Below, piece by piece: positions 1-10,200 of a stretch of 64,000 bases of DNA. The stretch is from Apoderus coryli. Lineage: Eukaryota; Arthropoda; Insecta; Coleoptera; Attelabidae. The stretch spans positions 6,944,001-7,008,000 of the forward strand of contig OU452204.1 in assembly GCA_911728435.2 (NCBI GenBank), given 5' to 3'. The position numbers were made by a program, and so were the translations under genes. A model generated the notes under the pieces. That model was not told where the DNA came from. It made no database searches and saw nothing but the letters and a program-made list of their open reading frames with translations. How positions within the stretch are numbered: position 1 is the stretch's first letter; every line of letters begins with the position of its first letter.

Positions 1-27
1 TTTGCAAATACAATTTTCTCTCGAATT

Positions 28-75
28 TTACCACTGATGATGAAGCTAGTGAGCTTCGAAACATGTTTGGATGTA
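28..75 (+). ncRNA. Hammerhead-like motif of Penelope-type repeat (copy A)
   Basis: The core CTGATGA is at 34-40, followed by a hairpin whose arms are GAAGC and GCTTC (42-57) and then GAAAC at 58-62. Next comes the palindrome ACATGT (61-66), and CCA at 31-33 can pair with TGG at 68-70 as a short stem I. This order (CUGANGA, stem II, GAAA, very short stem III, NUH) is that of the minimal type I hammerheads known from Penelope-like retroelements. One extra T lies between the core and stem II, so activity is doubtful. The downstream stretch TTGTGGAGT (about 108-116) recurs after the copy at 26.8 kb, which supports one repeat family. Confidence 0.5.
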
Positions 76-189
76 ACACATTGAGTGTAACGTATTAAAT
101 TGATTTTGTGGAGTCAGACTTTTATTTCCTATTACAATATTTTTTAATAATCCTACAAAGATACGTTGTTTGCCAAATTTCATTTTGAT

Positions 190-236
190 ATCGAGACGCG
201 TTTCGGAAATATTACTAAAAACCCATCGTCAGGAAT
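190..236 (-). ncRNA. Hammerhead-like motif (copy B)
   Basis: On the minus strand CTGACGA (232-226) is followed by a weak hairpin and CGAAAC, then the palindrome ACGCGT (201-196). The order is the same as in copy A, but the short stem-III palindrome differs, suggesting another subfamily. Stem II is poor (GG/CC plus wobble), so this is probably a decayed copy. It lies about 125 bp from copy A in opposite orientation. Confidence 0.4.
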
Positions 237-1385
237 TTACAAATAACACACCGTATCTGAAAAACGAAGCACACACAGCACAGTCACAAATTTTGTGGAT
301 GTAAATTTTATTACTCTTAATATAAAAACATTAAACATCAAAAATTTTTAAGATAGTTTTATACTCCTTAACAAAAAATTTTAAAAACCAGTTAAAGGGC
401 AATTGTCTCAAAAAATGGTGGTAACCCATGTTTTAAACTAAAGAGAGTACTAAAAAGGAAGTACACAATAAAGATTTAAGAACACATCGTTTAATTAAAA
501 TACTGTGTTTATCAAAATGTTAAAAAAATAATTAATAAGTTTAAGTCAAAATTATGTCAAAAAGCTTTTAATACATTTGAAGAGGAGATACAAAAGCGTC
601 CAACTCAATTTTTTTTAATACAATAAAAGACTCCAGGTAAAATTGTGCAATATCTTGAACCAAACAATTGATATAACATACACCGCAACCAAAATGTTGT
701 TAAAAACATATCAGTAACAAATTGCTCGTATTGTATAAAATGGGTGCCTATATAGAGGCGAGTTAGTCATTACTTTTATTTCTTTTTAAATTGTTTATGT
801 TTAATAAGTTATGTATGTACTATAAAATATAGACAAGCTTGAAACTCAGGATGTTATGTAATACAAAAGTTATTAGAAAAGTTCATTTCGCTAGAATATA
901 AAGTATTTATAGTCGTCGGATGTTAGCAATATTAGGCCAGAAGGTTACTGACCACAATGTTCTAGAAAATAGTTATGTTAGAATTGAATTAAAAGCTTGT
1001 TCCTTTTAAATTATGGAGAACTATTAGAAATTGATGTTTTTAACACCATCATATTAGAATCATCTAAGTTATTTGAATAACCCTGCATGCATGTTGCTAT
1101 CTATAGTGATTGAAATGTTTGATTTTCTTAAATATTTCAGTATTCGTTTTCGATTTTAATATTATCTGATAGTCTGATTACTAACATCCCTATTACAATA
1201 TGCCTAAGAAAGAAGATTTGTTACAATGGTTTTATTGAATGGCTACTTAAACCGAAAATTTATTTCCACAAATGGTTGTTTCCATTTCAGACTCTGCTGC
1301 TTTTGAATTTCGATAAAGTGTACCGACAACTATTATAGTACTACTTCACTTCCATGCGTCAACTCCAGGAATATAATTTCTAATT
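237..1385. other. AT-rich noncoding stretch
   Basis: No open frame, splice-framed exon, transposase motif or long repeat was recognised here. The sequence is AT-rich with poly-A/T runs and looks like intergenic or intronic DNA. Confidence 0.5.
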
Positions 1386-1387
1386 GT

Positions 1388-1720
1388 TTCTTAGTGTTGA
1401 TCCAGTCAACAACCCAACCATAAGTCTTTCGACATTCTAGATGTCATCATTAGTGGTACAAATACACTTTAAAAATCAGTGATCAGATTGATAAAAACAG
1501 CCCTGAAATTCACTATGTGGAAAAAATATTCAGATTTTTTAACAGATAAGTGAAAATTAAAGTACCTAAACTAACAATTTCAAAGAATAATATAAAATAA
1601 AATGTAGAATCTCATAAGTAATTCGTTTTATTTTATTCTTTGAAATTGTGATGTATCTTATATGTTATATATGTTGAACCTGTTTTTATCAATCTAATCA
1701 GAGATTTCTAAAGTGTATTT
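1388..1720 (-). repeat. Left arm and centre of a palindromic Penelope-type repeat (copy C')
   Basis: The minus strand from about 1,456 down to 1,392 is a decayed hammerhead-like copy (ATGATGACATCTAGAATGTC then GAAAG), closely similar to the plus-strand copy at 3,022-3,090. Inside it, 1,460-1,500 pairs with 1,680-1,720, and 1,575-1,603 pairs with 1,626-1,648. The whole is therefore an imperfect inverted repeat centred near 1,612. The right arm is interrupted after 1,720 by a LINE and resumes at 3,022. Confidence 0.7.
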
Positions 1721-3015
1721 ATAATAATAATAATAATAATAAATCGTCTTTATTAGGAAGAAATTTACAAACAAGGCGAAGTATAGCAATATATGCTACT
1801 CCAAGCACTTAACCTAATTTGCAAATTATACACATATGAGAATTCACTTCTACACTACTTACTTTAATTTGTTTCGATTAACAACAAGAATACGACAACC
1901 CACGAGACAATAAACAATAATAACAATATGCTGTAAAGAAGAAAAAAATATAAATTAGCATTATTATGAATATAAAGGAAAACATATATAAATTAGCAAT
2001 AAGATGATAAAAATCATCATCGTCAACATTATAAAGGATAAATACATATATCCTTAAGGATATAAGACAAAACACACTAATAAATGAAATATTAAATATT
2101 ATTTAATAGCCTGAAAGGCTACTGACATTTGCTCAACCACATATTTTTTATTTTAATTCTGAATGAGTTTGAACTATTTGTATATGTTGGGAAATACAAG
2201 AGTTATACAACTTTAGGTATATGTAGCAGATTTCTTGATCTTACATTACAACGCGGACTCAGCTTATCAAACAGTACTTTCGGTATTTTTGTTTAAATAA
2301 TTTTAAATAATAAAGAGCAAAAACTGAATTCCCGTTTTTCAGACATCTTTAGCCAATTAAGTTCTTTGATCTTATGCGATATATGATCATATTTTCTCAA
2401 GCAAAAAACAAACCGACAGCAAAAGTTCTGTATTCTGTTTGTTTATCGAGGTAACGTCCGTAAACAGTATCGGCGTAACTAAACTTGGAGAGAACCAACG
2501 AGTCGGACAGCATTTTTTTTAGAGAAGGCGTGAAATTATGTCTCTATGAAAAAACAACTTTAACGTTCCTAAACATTTCTTTAATAAATAATTAACATGT
2601 AGGTTAAATTTCAAATCGGGATCAAGCACCACACCCAAATTTTTCACATTGGAATCGAGATTCAATGGGACATCACCTATCTTAATACACCCATCTGATA
2701 GTTGAGCACGCAAGTTTTTACTACCAAAAAGCATAACGTGACACTTCTCTGGATTAAGTTTAAATTATGTTTTGCTGATTGCAGGGCTTGAAGATCCATA
2801 TTTAAATTTTTAATAGTTTCACCAGTATTTGTTTTATTAAAGGATAAATAAACCTGCGTGTCATCTGCAAAGCCATTGATTTTACAAAATTTTGTAGATG
2901 TAAGAATATCTGCCGTGTACAATATGAACAGAAGCGGCCCCAAAATTGATCCCTGAGGAACTCCAAACTCACATTTTTTAAGGATGACGGATTACCATTC
3001 ACGTATACACGTTGA
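1721..3015 (-). mobile_element. 5'-truncated LINE (Jockey/CR1-like), broken RT
   Basis: Minus-strand frames from 3,002 to 2,519 encode the middle of a non-LTR reverse transcriptase. [12 protein letters not shown] is followed by the catalytic FADDTQVYL (FADD box), and then [20 protein letters not shown] and NLGVVLDPDLKFNLHV of the RT thumb region. Further downstream to about 2,200, decayed frames still resemble the C-terminus of the same family (for example SPRCNVRSRNLL). The 3' UTR ends in AATAAAGACGATTT and an ATT microsatellite tail (1,721-1,742 on the plus strand). GTATTT at 1,715-1,720 and at 3,016-3,021 is the likely target duplication, which sets the ends. The element is 5' truncated inside RT and has several frameshifts and stops, so it is dead. 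Clade assignment is from motif style only. Confidence 0.85.
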
Positions 3016-3021
3016 GTATTT

Positions 3022-3090
3022 GTACCTGCACTGATGACATCTAGAATGTCGAAACATGTATGGTTTAGTTGTTGACTAGATCAACAGATA
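3022..3090 (+). ncRNA. Hammerhead-like motif (copy C), right arm of the palindrome
   Basis: CTGATGA (3,031-3,037), then a hairpin that pairs GACAT with ATGTC around CTAGA, GAAAC (3,051-3,055), the palindrome ACATGT (3,054-3,059) and TGG (3,061-3,063). The first two bases of stem I (CA with TG) can pair. Here the best hairpin uses the GA of the core, so the fold may be a plain stem-loop rather than an active ribozyme. The flank matches the minus-strand copy at 1,392-1,456. Confidence 0.5.
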
Positions 3091-4107
3091 AGGTCGAACA
3101 ACACAAAATTTTGATGGTTGGTGGTATTTAAATTTATTGAGTTACTCGAACAATAAACATTTATATTGCAGTTTATTTCTATGATTGCAAATCAGCAATA
3201 AACATATACGTATACCTTATTAATTCAAAAAATAATCTTGAAACAAAAATTTATGAATTGATAATAAAGTTATTGTCGAAGTTTTGGGAATTATTCGTGA
3301 CCACGTATAGGTCATTTTATTTTATTATGTATTTAGTTATTAATACGAACAATAAATTTACATTCCTAATAGGTATTTACTACCTGATTGGTAATTTTTT
3401 TCATTATTTATAGGATTGTTTACATTTAGCAATGGATAATATTTTTGAAGATTTGTTTCTTATTATATATATCTTATATGGGAGATCCAAACATTTTGTA
3501 TTGAAAGTATTCTTTTTCGACAACCGCACTATAATAATAGACTTATCGGGTGTAGAAAAATAGCGTATGCAACTCTCATGTAATTCGCATAAACCATACG
3601 AAACTCACCTTCGGCTCGTTTCGTATCCCGGTTCATGCCCGTGTATTAATAACCATCATTATATGATCGTTTCATAATATACTATTATAACATGACATAA
3701 GGATTCAGTGATAATAAAATTCATGCTTCATTTTTGGAACTTTACTTATTCATGTAATTATCTAATTTGATTGTTGTTTTGCTGTTACTAAGTAATAATT
3801 TTGTGTAAATATACATTTATTTATCATAATTGAACGATTGTGTAGTGGATTCAAGCTTTGTGACATACAGGTCATCGTAGGTTTCTGATTTTACCGCAAA
3901 ATTAGTGGCGCACCCCGCCCTAAAGGCTGACCTAGTCGAGCTTTCCTGTGGTTTAAACTAAAAGCTCTCCCAAGGTCTGGAAACATTTTCCAATATCTTT
4001 TCTTTGTCGCTTTCATTTTTTTTATAAAAATAAAAACCATAGCAACTGTGAATAATTTTTATTAAGTACGCGACTGAACTTAATAATTTGGATCTAGTTA
4101 GGCCCAT
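3091..4107. other. AT-rich noncoding stretch
   Basis: No gene or element was recognised with confidence. The sequence at 3,540-3,640 is less AT-rich but carries no convincing frame. Confidence 0.4.
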
Positions 4108-4318
4108 ATAAGCTACCTATTACTTGCAACAACACAAATAAATCGGAAAGGAGATATTTTGCTTAATTAAAAAAAAAAAAAAACGTTATTTACAAAAACA
4201 CTTTGTATCTTGGAAACAATGAATTTCCGGACGTATATTTATGGGAACTTTTTTCATAAAATGACCCGAGAAACCACCTTCTTAAATAATGCCGCGTCTT
4301 TTTGAAACACCCTGTATA
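4108..4318 (+). repeat. MITE-like repeat, family M1 (copy 1)
   Basis: This stretch matches 18,607-18,825 over its length, sharing TTTCCGGACGTAT, ATGGGAACTTTTTTCATAAA and the end TTTTTGAAACACCCTGTATA. The CACCCTGTA end is typical of nonautonomous Tc1/mariner-type or similar elements in insects. No coding capacity is visible. Confidence 0.7.
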
Positions 4319-4379
4319 TTGCCAGATTGTTTATTTAATTTATATAAAGTTGTTTTTGTTTATTTTTTTAAATATCTAT

Positions 4380-5457
4380 ACAAGGTGTTTCTAAAAAAGC
4401 TGGTCAAAATTTGAGCGAATTGGGGACATCTAATCATGAAATAAACCTAAATTGTAATTTTTTGGAAAGTCCTTATTTACAAAGATACAGGGTGTTAAAA
4501 ATGACTGCCTGAGGACGATTTTTTTGAAATATTTTCGAAACGAGTAAAGATGGATTAACCAAATGTAGCATATTTATAGTTAAATGTCGTAAACTGACAT
4601 GAAATTGAATAAAAAAGAATGACCATAGGCGAGTAAACGGGGGGACCCTTGCCTTATATAACCTAACTTTTTTCGTTGTGATTTTTATTCATTTTGTGTC
4701 AAAAATGTGATAAAATAAAGTTTTCTACATAAAAAAGGCATACTTCTTTTTTCTCGAAAAACTTACAAGGTTTTCGAGAAATTCAAGCTTGAAAATTTTA
4801 GGACAAAACTGGTCCTTAGTAAACAGCCTTAATAAAATTATTGAAATTCAGTTTGCTGAACGTCTAATCTTGAAAAAAACCTAAATTGTAATTTTTCGAA
4901 AAGTCCTTATTTACAAAGATACAGGGTGTTACAGATGACTGCTTGTTTTTTCTCGAATAACTTAAAGAATTCCGAGAAATTCGAGTTTGAAAATTTTAGG
5001 ACAAAACTGGTCCTTAGTACACAGCAGTTTATTTTGATATTTAAATACAGTTTGCTAACGAAAAGTTTTCCAAAATTTTACTAATGGTTTGTACTAAGGA
5101 CCAGTTTTGTCCTAAAATTTTCAAACTCGAATTTCTCGAAAACGTTTAAGTTTTTCGAGAAAAAAGAAGTAGGTATGCCTTTTCTATGTAGAAAACTTTA
5201 TTTTATCACATTTTTGACACAAAATGAATAAAAATCACAAGGAAAAAAGTTAGATTATAGTTAAGGCAAGGGTCAATTGGTTAATTGATCTTTATTCGTC
5301 TCGAAAATATTTCAAAAAAATCGTCCTCATCTTTAACACCCTGTATCTTTGTGAATAAGGACTTTTCGAAAAATTATAATTTAGGTTTTTTTCATGATTA
5401 GATGTCCCCAATTCGCTCACAAATTTTGGCCAGCTTTTTTAGAAACACCTTGTATAT
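4380..5457. mobile_element. Foldback (long-TIR) element, 1.08 kb
   Basis: The left end (TA)CAAGGTGTTTCTAAAAAAG and the right end CTTTTTTAGAAACACCTTG(TA) are inverted copies. The inverted homology continues inward for some 350-450 bp on each side, with matching blocks such as GGACAAAACTGGTCCTTAG at both ends. A partial direct duplication of the arm lies at about 4,860-5,030. It is flanked by TA dinucleotides, consistent with a Tc1/mariner-like target. No transposase frame is present, so it would be nonautonomous. Transcribed, it would form a long imperfect hairpin. Confidence 0.8.
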
Positions 5458-5864
5458 AAAAATATACCAACCATTTTAAAAAACAATAAAAAAGCCTTTC
5501 TTTATAAATATAAAATTAATTGCATTCTATCCAAGGGGCCGTTTCGAGGTTGCCCATCCGCCCTGTATTCCTTAACATATTCAACATCCGCAATACCGTC
5601 TAAAACAGATTTCATCTCCAAAGAAAACCGTTACATAAAAACTGCAAATAAGCACAAAACAAGGAAATCCGTTAACTCCTTACATGACGCTGAAAATGCT
5701 GAGAGAGCGATCTTAATCATATTCCAAAGTATCCAATAACGTAAGGAACATGCCATTTGAACAAATCTCGCTAAGACGATAGCCAGAACTGTAATATCTT
5801 ATATAACAAGATAAAGAATAAGTCTTATATTTTCCTAAAATGATGCTTCAAATAACACAATATT

Positions 5865-5922
5865 ACACTATGGAAATTAGCGCAATAATTTATGGAAATT
5901 ATTGCGCTAATTTCCATAGTGT
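5865..5922. repeat. Perfect 27-bp-arm palindrome
   Basis: Two exactly complementary 27-base arms surround the 4-base spacer ATGG. The sequence begins ACACTATGGAAATTAGCGCA and ends with its reverse complement. No flanking element was recognised. Confidence 0.9.
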
Positions 5923-7365
5923 CTATGGAGACCTTCCAAAAACATGCAATTTTTTTTGTTCGTTTCTCTAATAAGAAATAAATAGTCGAAAAAAGCAAAA
6001 CAACAAGAAGTTCTCTTTTTGATTCGCTGTGCAGGTAAAAATATGTGCAGACAGGCTCCAATTTCAATTAACTATATAATAAACCGTGATAGGTCTTATT
6101 CAAACTGTTATTGTAAACAAAACTGCCCACCAAACAGATATACAATTTAATTGCAGAAGCTCAAAATTACAACTTTCTTTCAGTAATAGAGATGCAAGAA
6201 ATGCATTCTTATATATTCATGACTTATGAATGAATGTTTTTAAGTTTTAACTATATTGCCTGGAGGAATGCAACTGAGTGTATTGGCAGCTTGATAAATA
6301 AATAAAATAAATCATTAGTAATTTACACTTGACTGTTTTTGTTTTTAATAGCCTATTTTGCTAATTCTGGTTAGGTAAGGAGGATAACATCCTCTCCGTC
6401 CATGAAACCGGGGAACCTATAAAATCGTTTCGTTAATGTTACTTAACAACAGTCTACTTGTCGGACAAAAATCACCAGACCTATCGCTAGAAGATGGAGC
6501 ATCACTAAATTCAAAGGAAATAAACACCAAGAAAACTGTTGGATAACAGCAGATCTCTACCGGAATGTTTAATGAGTGAAGTCGTACTTTTGCCAGACAG
6601 ACTAAAAGCAAGCTCACATAGTAATGTAATCTAGCTATGAAAAAATTATATCGACAAACTCATTTCAAACATACATACTCCTAAGTGGTTACTATACTTA
6701 ACAAACATCTGTTTCTCAATCAAAAATATTATGAAGGCAACGTCGAAACGTAGCTCTGTTACAAGCATAAAACTAGAACATCCATTTACCTAGATGAAAC
6801 AAGTTCGTTCGTGATGACATGCCTTTATTATTAAATGGAATACTGGGCCTATAATCTAGTTAGCTGCTCTACAAACATACTGTTAGTATGGGGTTCATGT
6901 TGTATATTATGTGGCTGTTACATTTGACATTTTAGTGAAAACTAGCGGTGTATACATTTTGCTTACACAATTATAGAGATAAAAGGATTTCAGGTTCAGT
7001 AGCTAAAATAATAATTAGTCAGATGATTGTAATATTTTTGTTAATTGAACTTTCGCCATTATTCTTCGCATGTTTGTTATTTAGTTTATTTTAATAATAC
7101 AGCAACAGTTAATATTTTTATTATAATGAAATAGATAGAAAAAGCATAGCATAAAATACTGAGACCTTCGAAAGACCTATTAAATAATTATTTCCTCCTC
7201 AACAGTTTGGGTGAAACTAACTTGTAAGATGATTTTGAAATACTGGTCCAAAGTATTAAACAGATCAGTTGTAAGTACCGTCAGTACTTGTATAATACAA
7301 CGTGTACAGAAAGGGATTTTTTTATTTTTGGGACAATTTGTAGAGAAAGTTTTGGCAAGTTAAGT
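5923..7365. other. Noncoding stretch with no recognised element
   Basis: AT-rich DNA. A short GTCGAAACG motif at about 6,742-6,750 recalls the tail of the hammerhead-like repeats but lacks the CTGATGA core. Nothing else was recognised. Confidence 0.4.
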
Positions 7366-7369
7366 GACA

Positions 7370-7850
7370 AAGATTATGTTGTCTAAATGTTGACCATCAC
7401 GCTGCTGGCAATCCTCTAACCGAAAACGGAAATTAGCCGCCACCCATCAATCAACACAGATCTCTGGAAATGGCGGCCATTTCAGTGCGGATGTTGTGCT
7501 GCATTTGCAGTAGAGTTCGTCGTTTGTTCATATACACTTTCTGTTTAAGGTATTCCTATAAGAAATAATCAAGAGGTGTAAGATTGGAGCTTGGAGGTCA
7601 GTTGATGGTGCATCAACGAGAGTTCACTGTTTCTGGGAAAAGTTGTTTGACAACCGCAAACGATTCGTTGGAGGTGTGGCAAGTGGTCCCATCTTGTTGA
7701 AACCATGTTTCCACATTAAAACCTTCAAACCTGCAGTTGTGGAGCCAAAAAATTCCTTAACATATCGCAACACCGTTCACTGTCTACCGTAAGTGCTCGC
7801 CCTCGCCGGTTTTCAATCTCAAAAAGAAGTGCAACAGCATACGGTGATTT
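7370..7850 (-). pseudogene. Tc1/mariner-superfamily transposase relic, C-terminal part
   Basis: Reading the minus strand gives NVETWFQQDGTTCHTSNESF, the block around the second catalytic aspartate. After a stop follow NLTPLDYFL, matching the PDLxPxDFFLW box, and MNKRRTLLQMQHNIRTEMAA, which resembles the usual YINKPxTxxxLKxNIRxE tail. At least three stops or frameshifts interrupt it and the N-terminal half is absent or unrecognisable. It is a DDE-type cut-and-paste transposase fossil, apparently of the same broad family as the fragments near 37.8, 48.4 and 62 kb. Confidence 0.75.
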
Positions 7851-8276
7851 CCTTTTGTGCTGAGCCAATGGGAATCTTCGTGCCGCGTCTGCTTGACGAT
7901 ACAGAGCGCGCCAAATTTAAAATGCAACTACGCAACGGTCTAAACCGCATATGGTTTTTGATTTTGCTTTGTTTCAATTTGGCAGACGCATTTTAGATCC
8001 CGAATAGAAAACGGCACAACATTTGTTTCTCCATTTTGATCATTTAGTATTAGTAAAAATACTGTAATCATTAAAATAATTTGTTGTTAAAATAAAAAAT
8101 AAATCACCAATTTTATTACTTAAATATATAAAATAAAATAAAATATGTAAAGAATATGAATTGTAATTGCAGCCAGCGTAATTTGAATAAATTAAAAATT
8201 AAAGTAGGATTTTATTATGTTGTGTTTTAATTTACAACAATCATACAAAACGCAAAATTTGATTTAAGAAATTAAG

Positions 8277-8816
8277 CTGATCGTGCTCTATCTACATCAA
8301 AAATTCACAAATTGGTTACGAGCGATCGCAAATTGAAGGTGCACGAGCTAACTGACATTGTAAAGATATCATATGGTAGTGTTTTTAACATTTTACACGA
8401 ACATTTGGGTATGCCAAAGCTCTGTGCAAGTGGGTGCCGCGTAGCTCACTGGCGACCGAAAACAACACACTGATGCTTCAGAGGAGTGTTTGGCGCTATT
8501 AAACATCAATAAAATGAAATTCTATCGTGGATATGTGACAATGGATGATACATGGCTCAACTATTACACACCAAAATCCACAAAACAGTCAGCTCTGTGG
8601 ACAAAAATCGACGAACCATCCAAAGCGAGCAAAGATGCAACAGGCGGTCGGTAAGGTGATGGCGGCTGTACTCTGGAATGCGAACGAAATAATATTCCTC
8701 GACTACCTCCAAAAAGCAACCACCGTCGACAGCCACTATTACTGTGCACTTTTGGATCGATTGAAATCGCAAAAAACGGTCACATTTGCAAAAGAAAAAA
8801 GTGTGGTTTTGTAATA
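8277..8816 (+). pseudogene. Mariner transposase relic
   Basis: The frame starting near 8,281 reads RALSTSKIHKLVTSDRKLKV, then ISYGSVFNILHEHLGMPKLC, the second helix-turn-helix of mariner transposases. After frameshifts the catalytic-core start appears as TMDDTWLNYYTPKS (equivalent of the usual TMDETWxHHYTPES). It continues with QQAVGKVMAAVLWNANEIIF and DYLQKATTVDSHYYCALLDR up to 8,813. The reading stops just before the HxDNAP second aspartate, so the C-terminal third is missing. Several frameshifts separate the segments. Confidence 0.85.
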
Positions 8817-8859
8817 AGATACCACGCCACTGGTATTATGTATACTAGTTGGGTGATTT

Positions 8860-10200
8860 TATAGATATTTTCTATTAGTTTGGGAAATATAATATTTTTG
8901 TAAATATCATACAACATCTGTAAGTAATAAACATATTATCTTGGGTGACTGTGATAGAGAAGTTATACCTAAAAGAACGACCTTGTTCTAATCGAAAATA
9001 TTGAGTTTGTTTATGAGTTAGTCCAAAGATAAAAGCATATATTAGAAAAGATAACTAGATGTTTCAGTTATAGGATGGTCAAAACATTTAACATTTTCGA
9101 AACACCTTCATGTAAATTAAATGTCGGACTTTTATTATTATATACAGAAGCTAGTAGTTGGAGGGTGTCACGGTTTCCCATATCAAATAATATATATAAA
9201 GGGCGAATAAAAAAACAATGGGTTTTTGTCCAGTCGCTGACTCGGGAGATTGAGAAGTCATTATAAAATCGTATTGCTTCTTGCTTTACACATGGGAGTG
9301 ACTGGTTAATCTTTTGAATGAACGAACTCCAACATAAGATACCTAAATATCAACAATCATTATTAAACTCGACATAAAAATCTGTATCTTAAATCTGAAT
9401 CACCCTGTAGAAGTATCTTTATAGGGGCATATTGTAAAAATTGCCCTTTTTCTGATTGGCTATTTTTAATCTAGGTAGGTACCTACTTCTCATGTATGTT
9501 AGGTGTTTTGGAAAGACAATCGGATTTTCGAATTTAGATTCGTTTTAGCCTTGGTAGAGTCTAGATGTGATTTCTAATTGTATAAAGTTAAATTAAATAT
9601 TCTAAGTTGTTTTTGGACTTAATAGATTTTTCAGTTAAGAATTATTTTCTAGTTTTTTTGTTTTAAAGTACACCTGTATAAAGACTAAGTCCATTTCTTT
9701 CTCATTCTGAAATAGTGAATTTTTCTAAAGTTAATGTTTCCGTAAGTTTTGTTATTCTTTTAATTGAAGGCCTTTTTGTTTCCAATCAATTTTTTTTTTA
9801 AAGATAAGTGTTGTGTATTTTAGTAATTGAAATAAATTCAGTTTTCAATTGTAATTAAAGTTTCGTATAGGAAAAATTAATATAATTACGAATAATTATA
9901 TTAATTTTCCTATTTTAAATTGTACATTAATGAATAAGATTTCTTCTAAATTTTCATTATCTTTTAATTGTTTTATCCTTTTTTTTATTTATACATATTT
10001 ATTTATTTGTTGTTATTCATTTTCGTTATTAGTTTTAATTATTAAATTAGTTGTTTTCAGCCGAAACTTTTGCGTTTTATTTCTAATAAAGTTTTAGTTA
10101 TGTTGATGACAGAAGGGTCATTTAATTATCGTTTTCCTTTTAAATACAAAGTGGGTGACCGGCAGAGATCCAGAATTATAAAAGGTGAGTAATTTTACAT
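8860..10200 (+). repeat. LTR-like long repeat L1 (copy 1)
   Basis: From about 9,060 to 10,200 this stretch is a diverged copy of 12,430-13,480. Shared landmarks are AAGTCATTATA followed by ATCGTATTGCTT, GAGTGACTGGTTAATCT, CTGAAATAGTGA, TTGTTATTCATTTT, and a shared tail with TTTAATACAGA followed by TTGATATT. Both end in a segment with an AATAAA-like signal (10,085) and a following leader, which suggests LTR plus leader. No gag or pol frame was found between or after the two copies. The assignment to LTR retrotransposons is inference. Confidence 0.5.
9867..9913. repeat. Near-perfect 21-bp-arm palindrome
   Basis: ATAGGAAAAATTAATATAAT on the left is matched by its reverse complement, with one base length difference, on the right around CGAA. 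It lies inside repeat L1 and has no counterpart in the second copy of that repeat. Confidence 0.8.

Noticed and set aside
1878..2075. 65-codon minus-strand open frame rich in Ile/Tyr/Phe
   Set aside because: It lies in the 3' part of the LINE at 1,721-3,015 and is an AT-composition artefact.
7793..7996. 67-codon plus-strand open frame
   Set aside because: Antisense shadow of the transposase relic on the minus strand.
8557..8772. Minus-strand open frames of 61-71 codons
   Set aside because: Antisense to the mariner relic at 8,277-8,816, whose plus-strand frames carry the family motifs.
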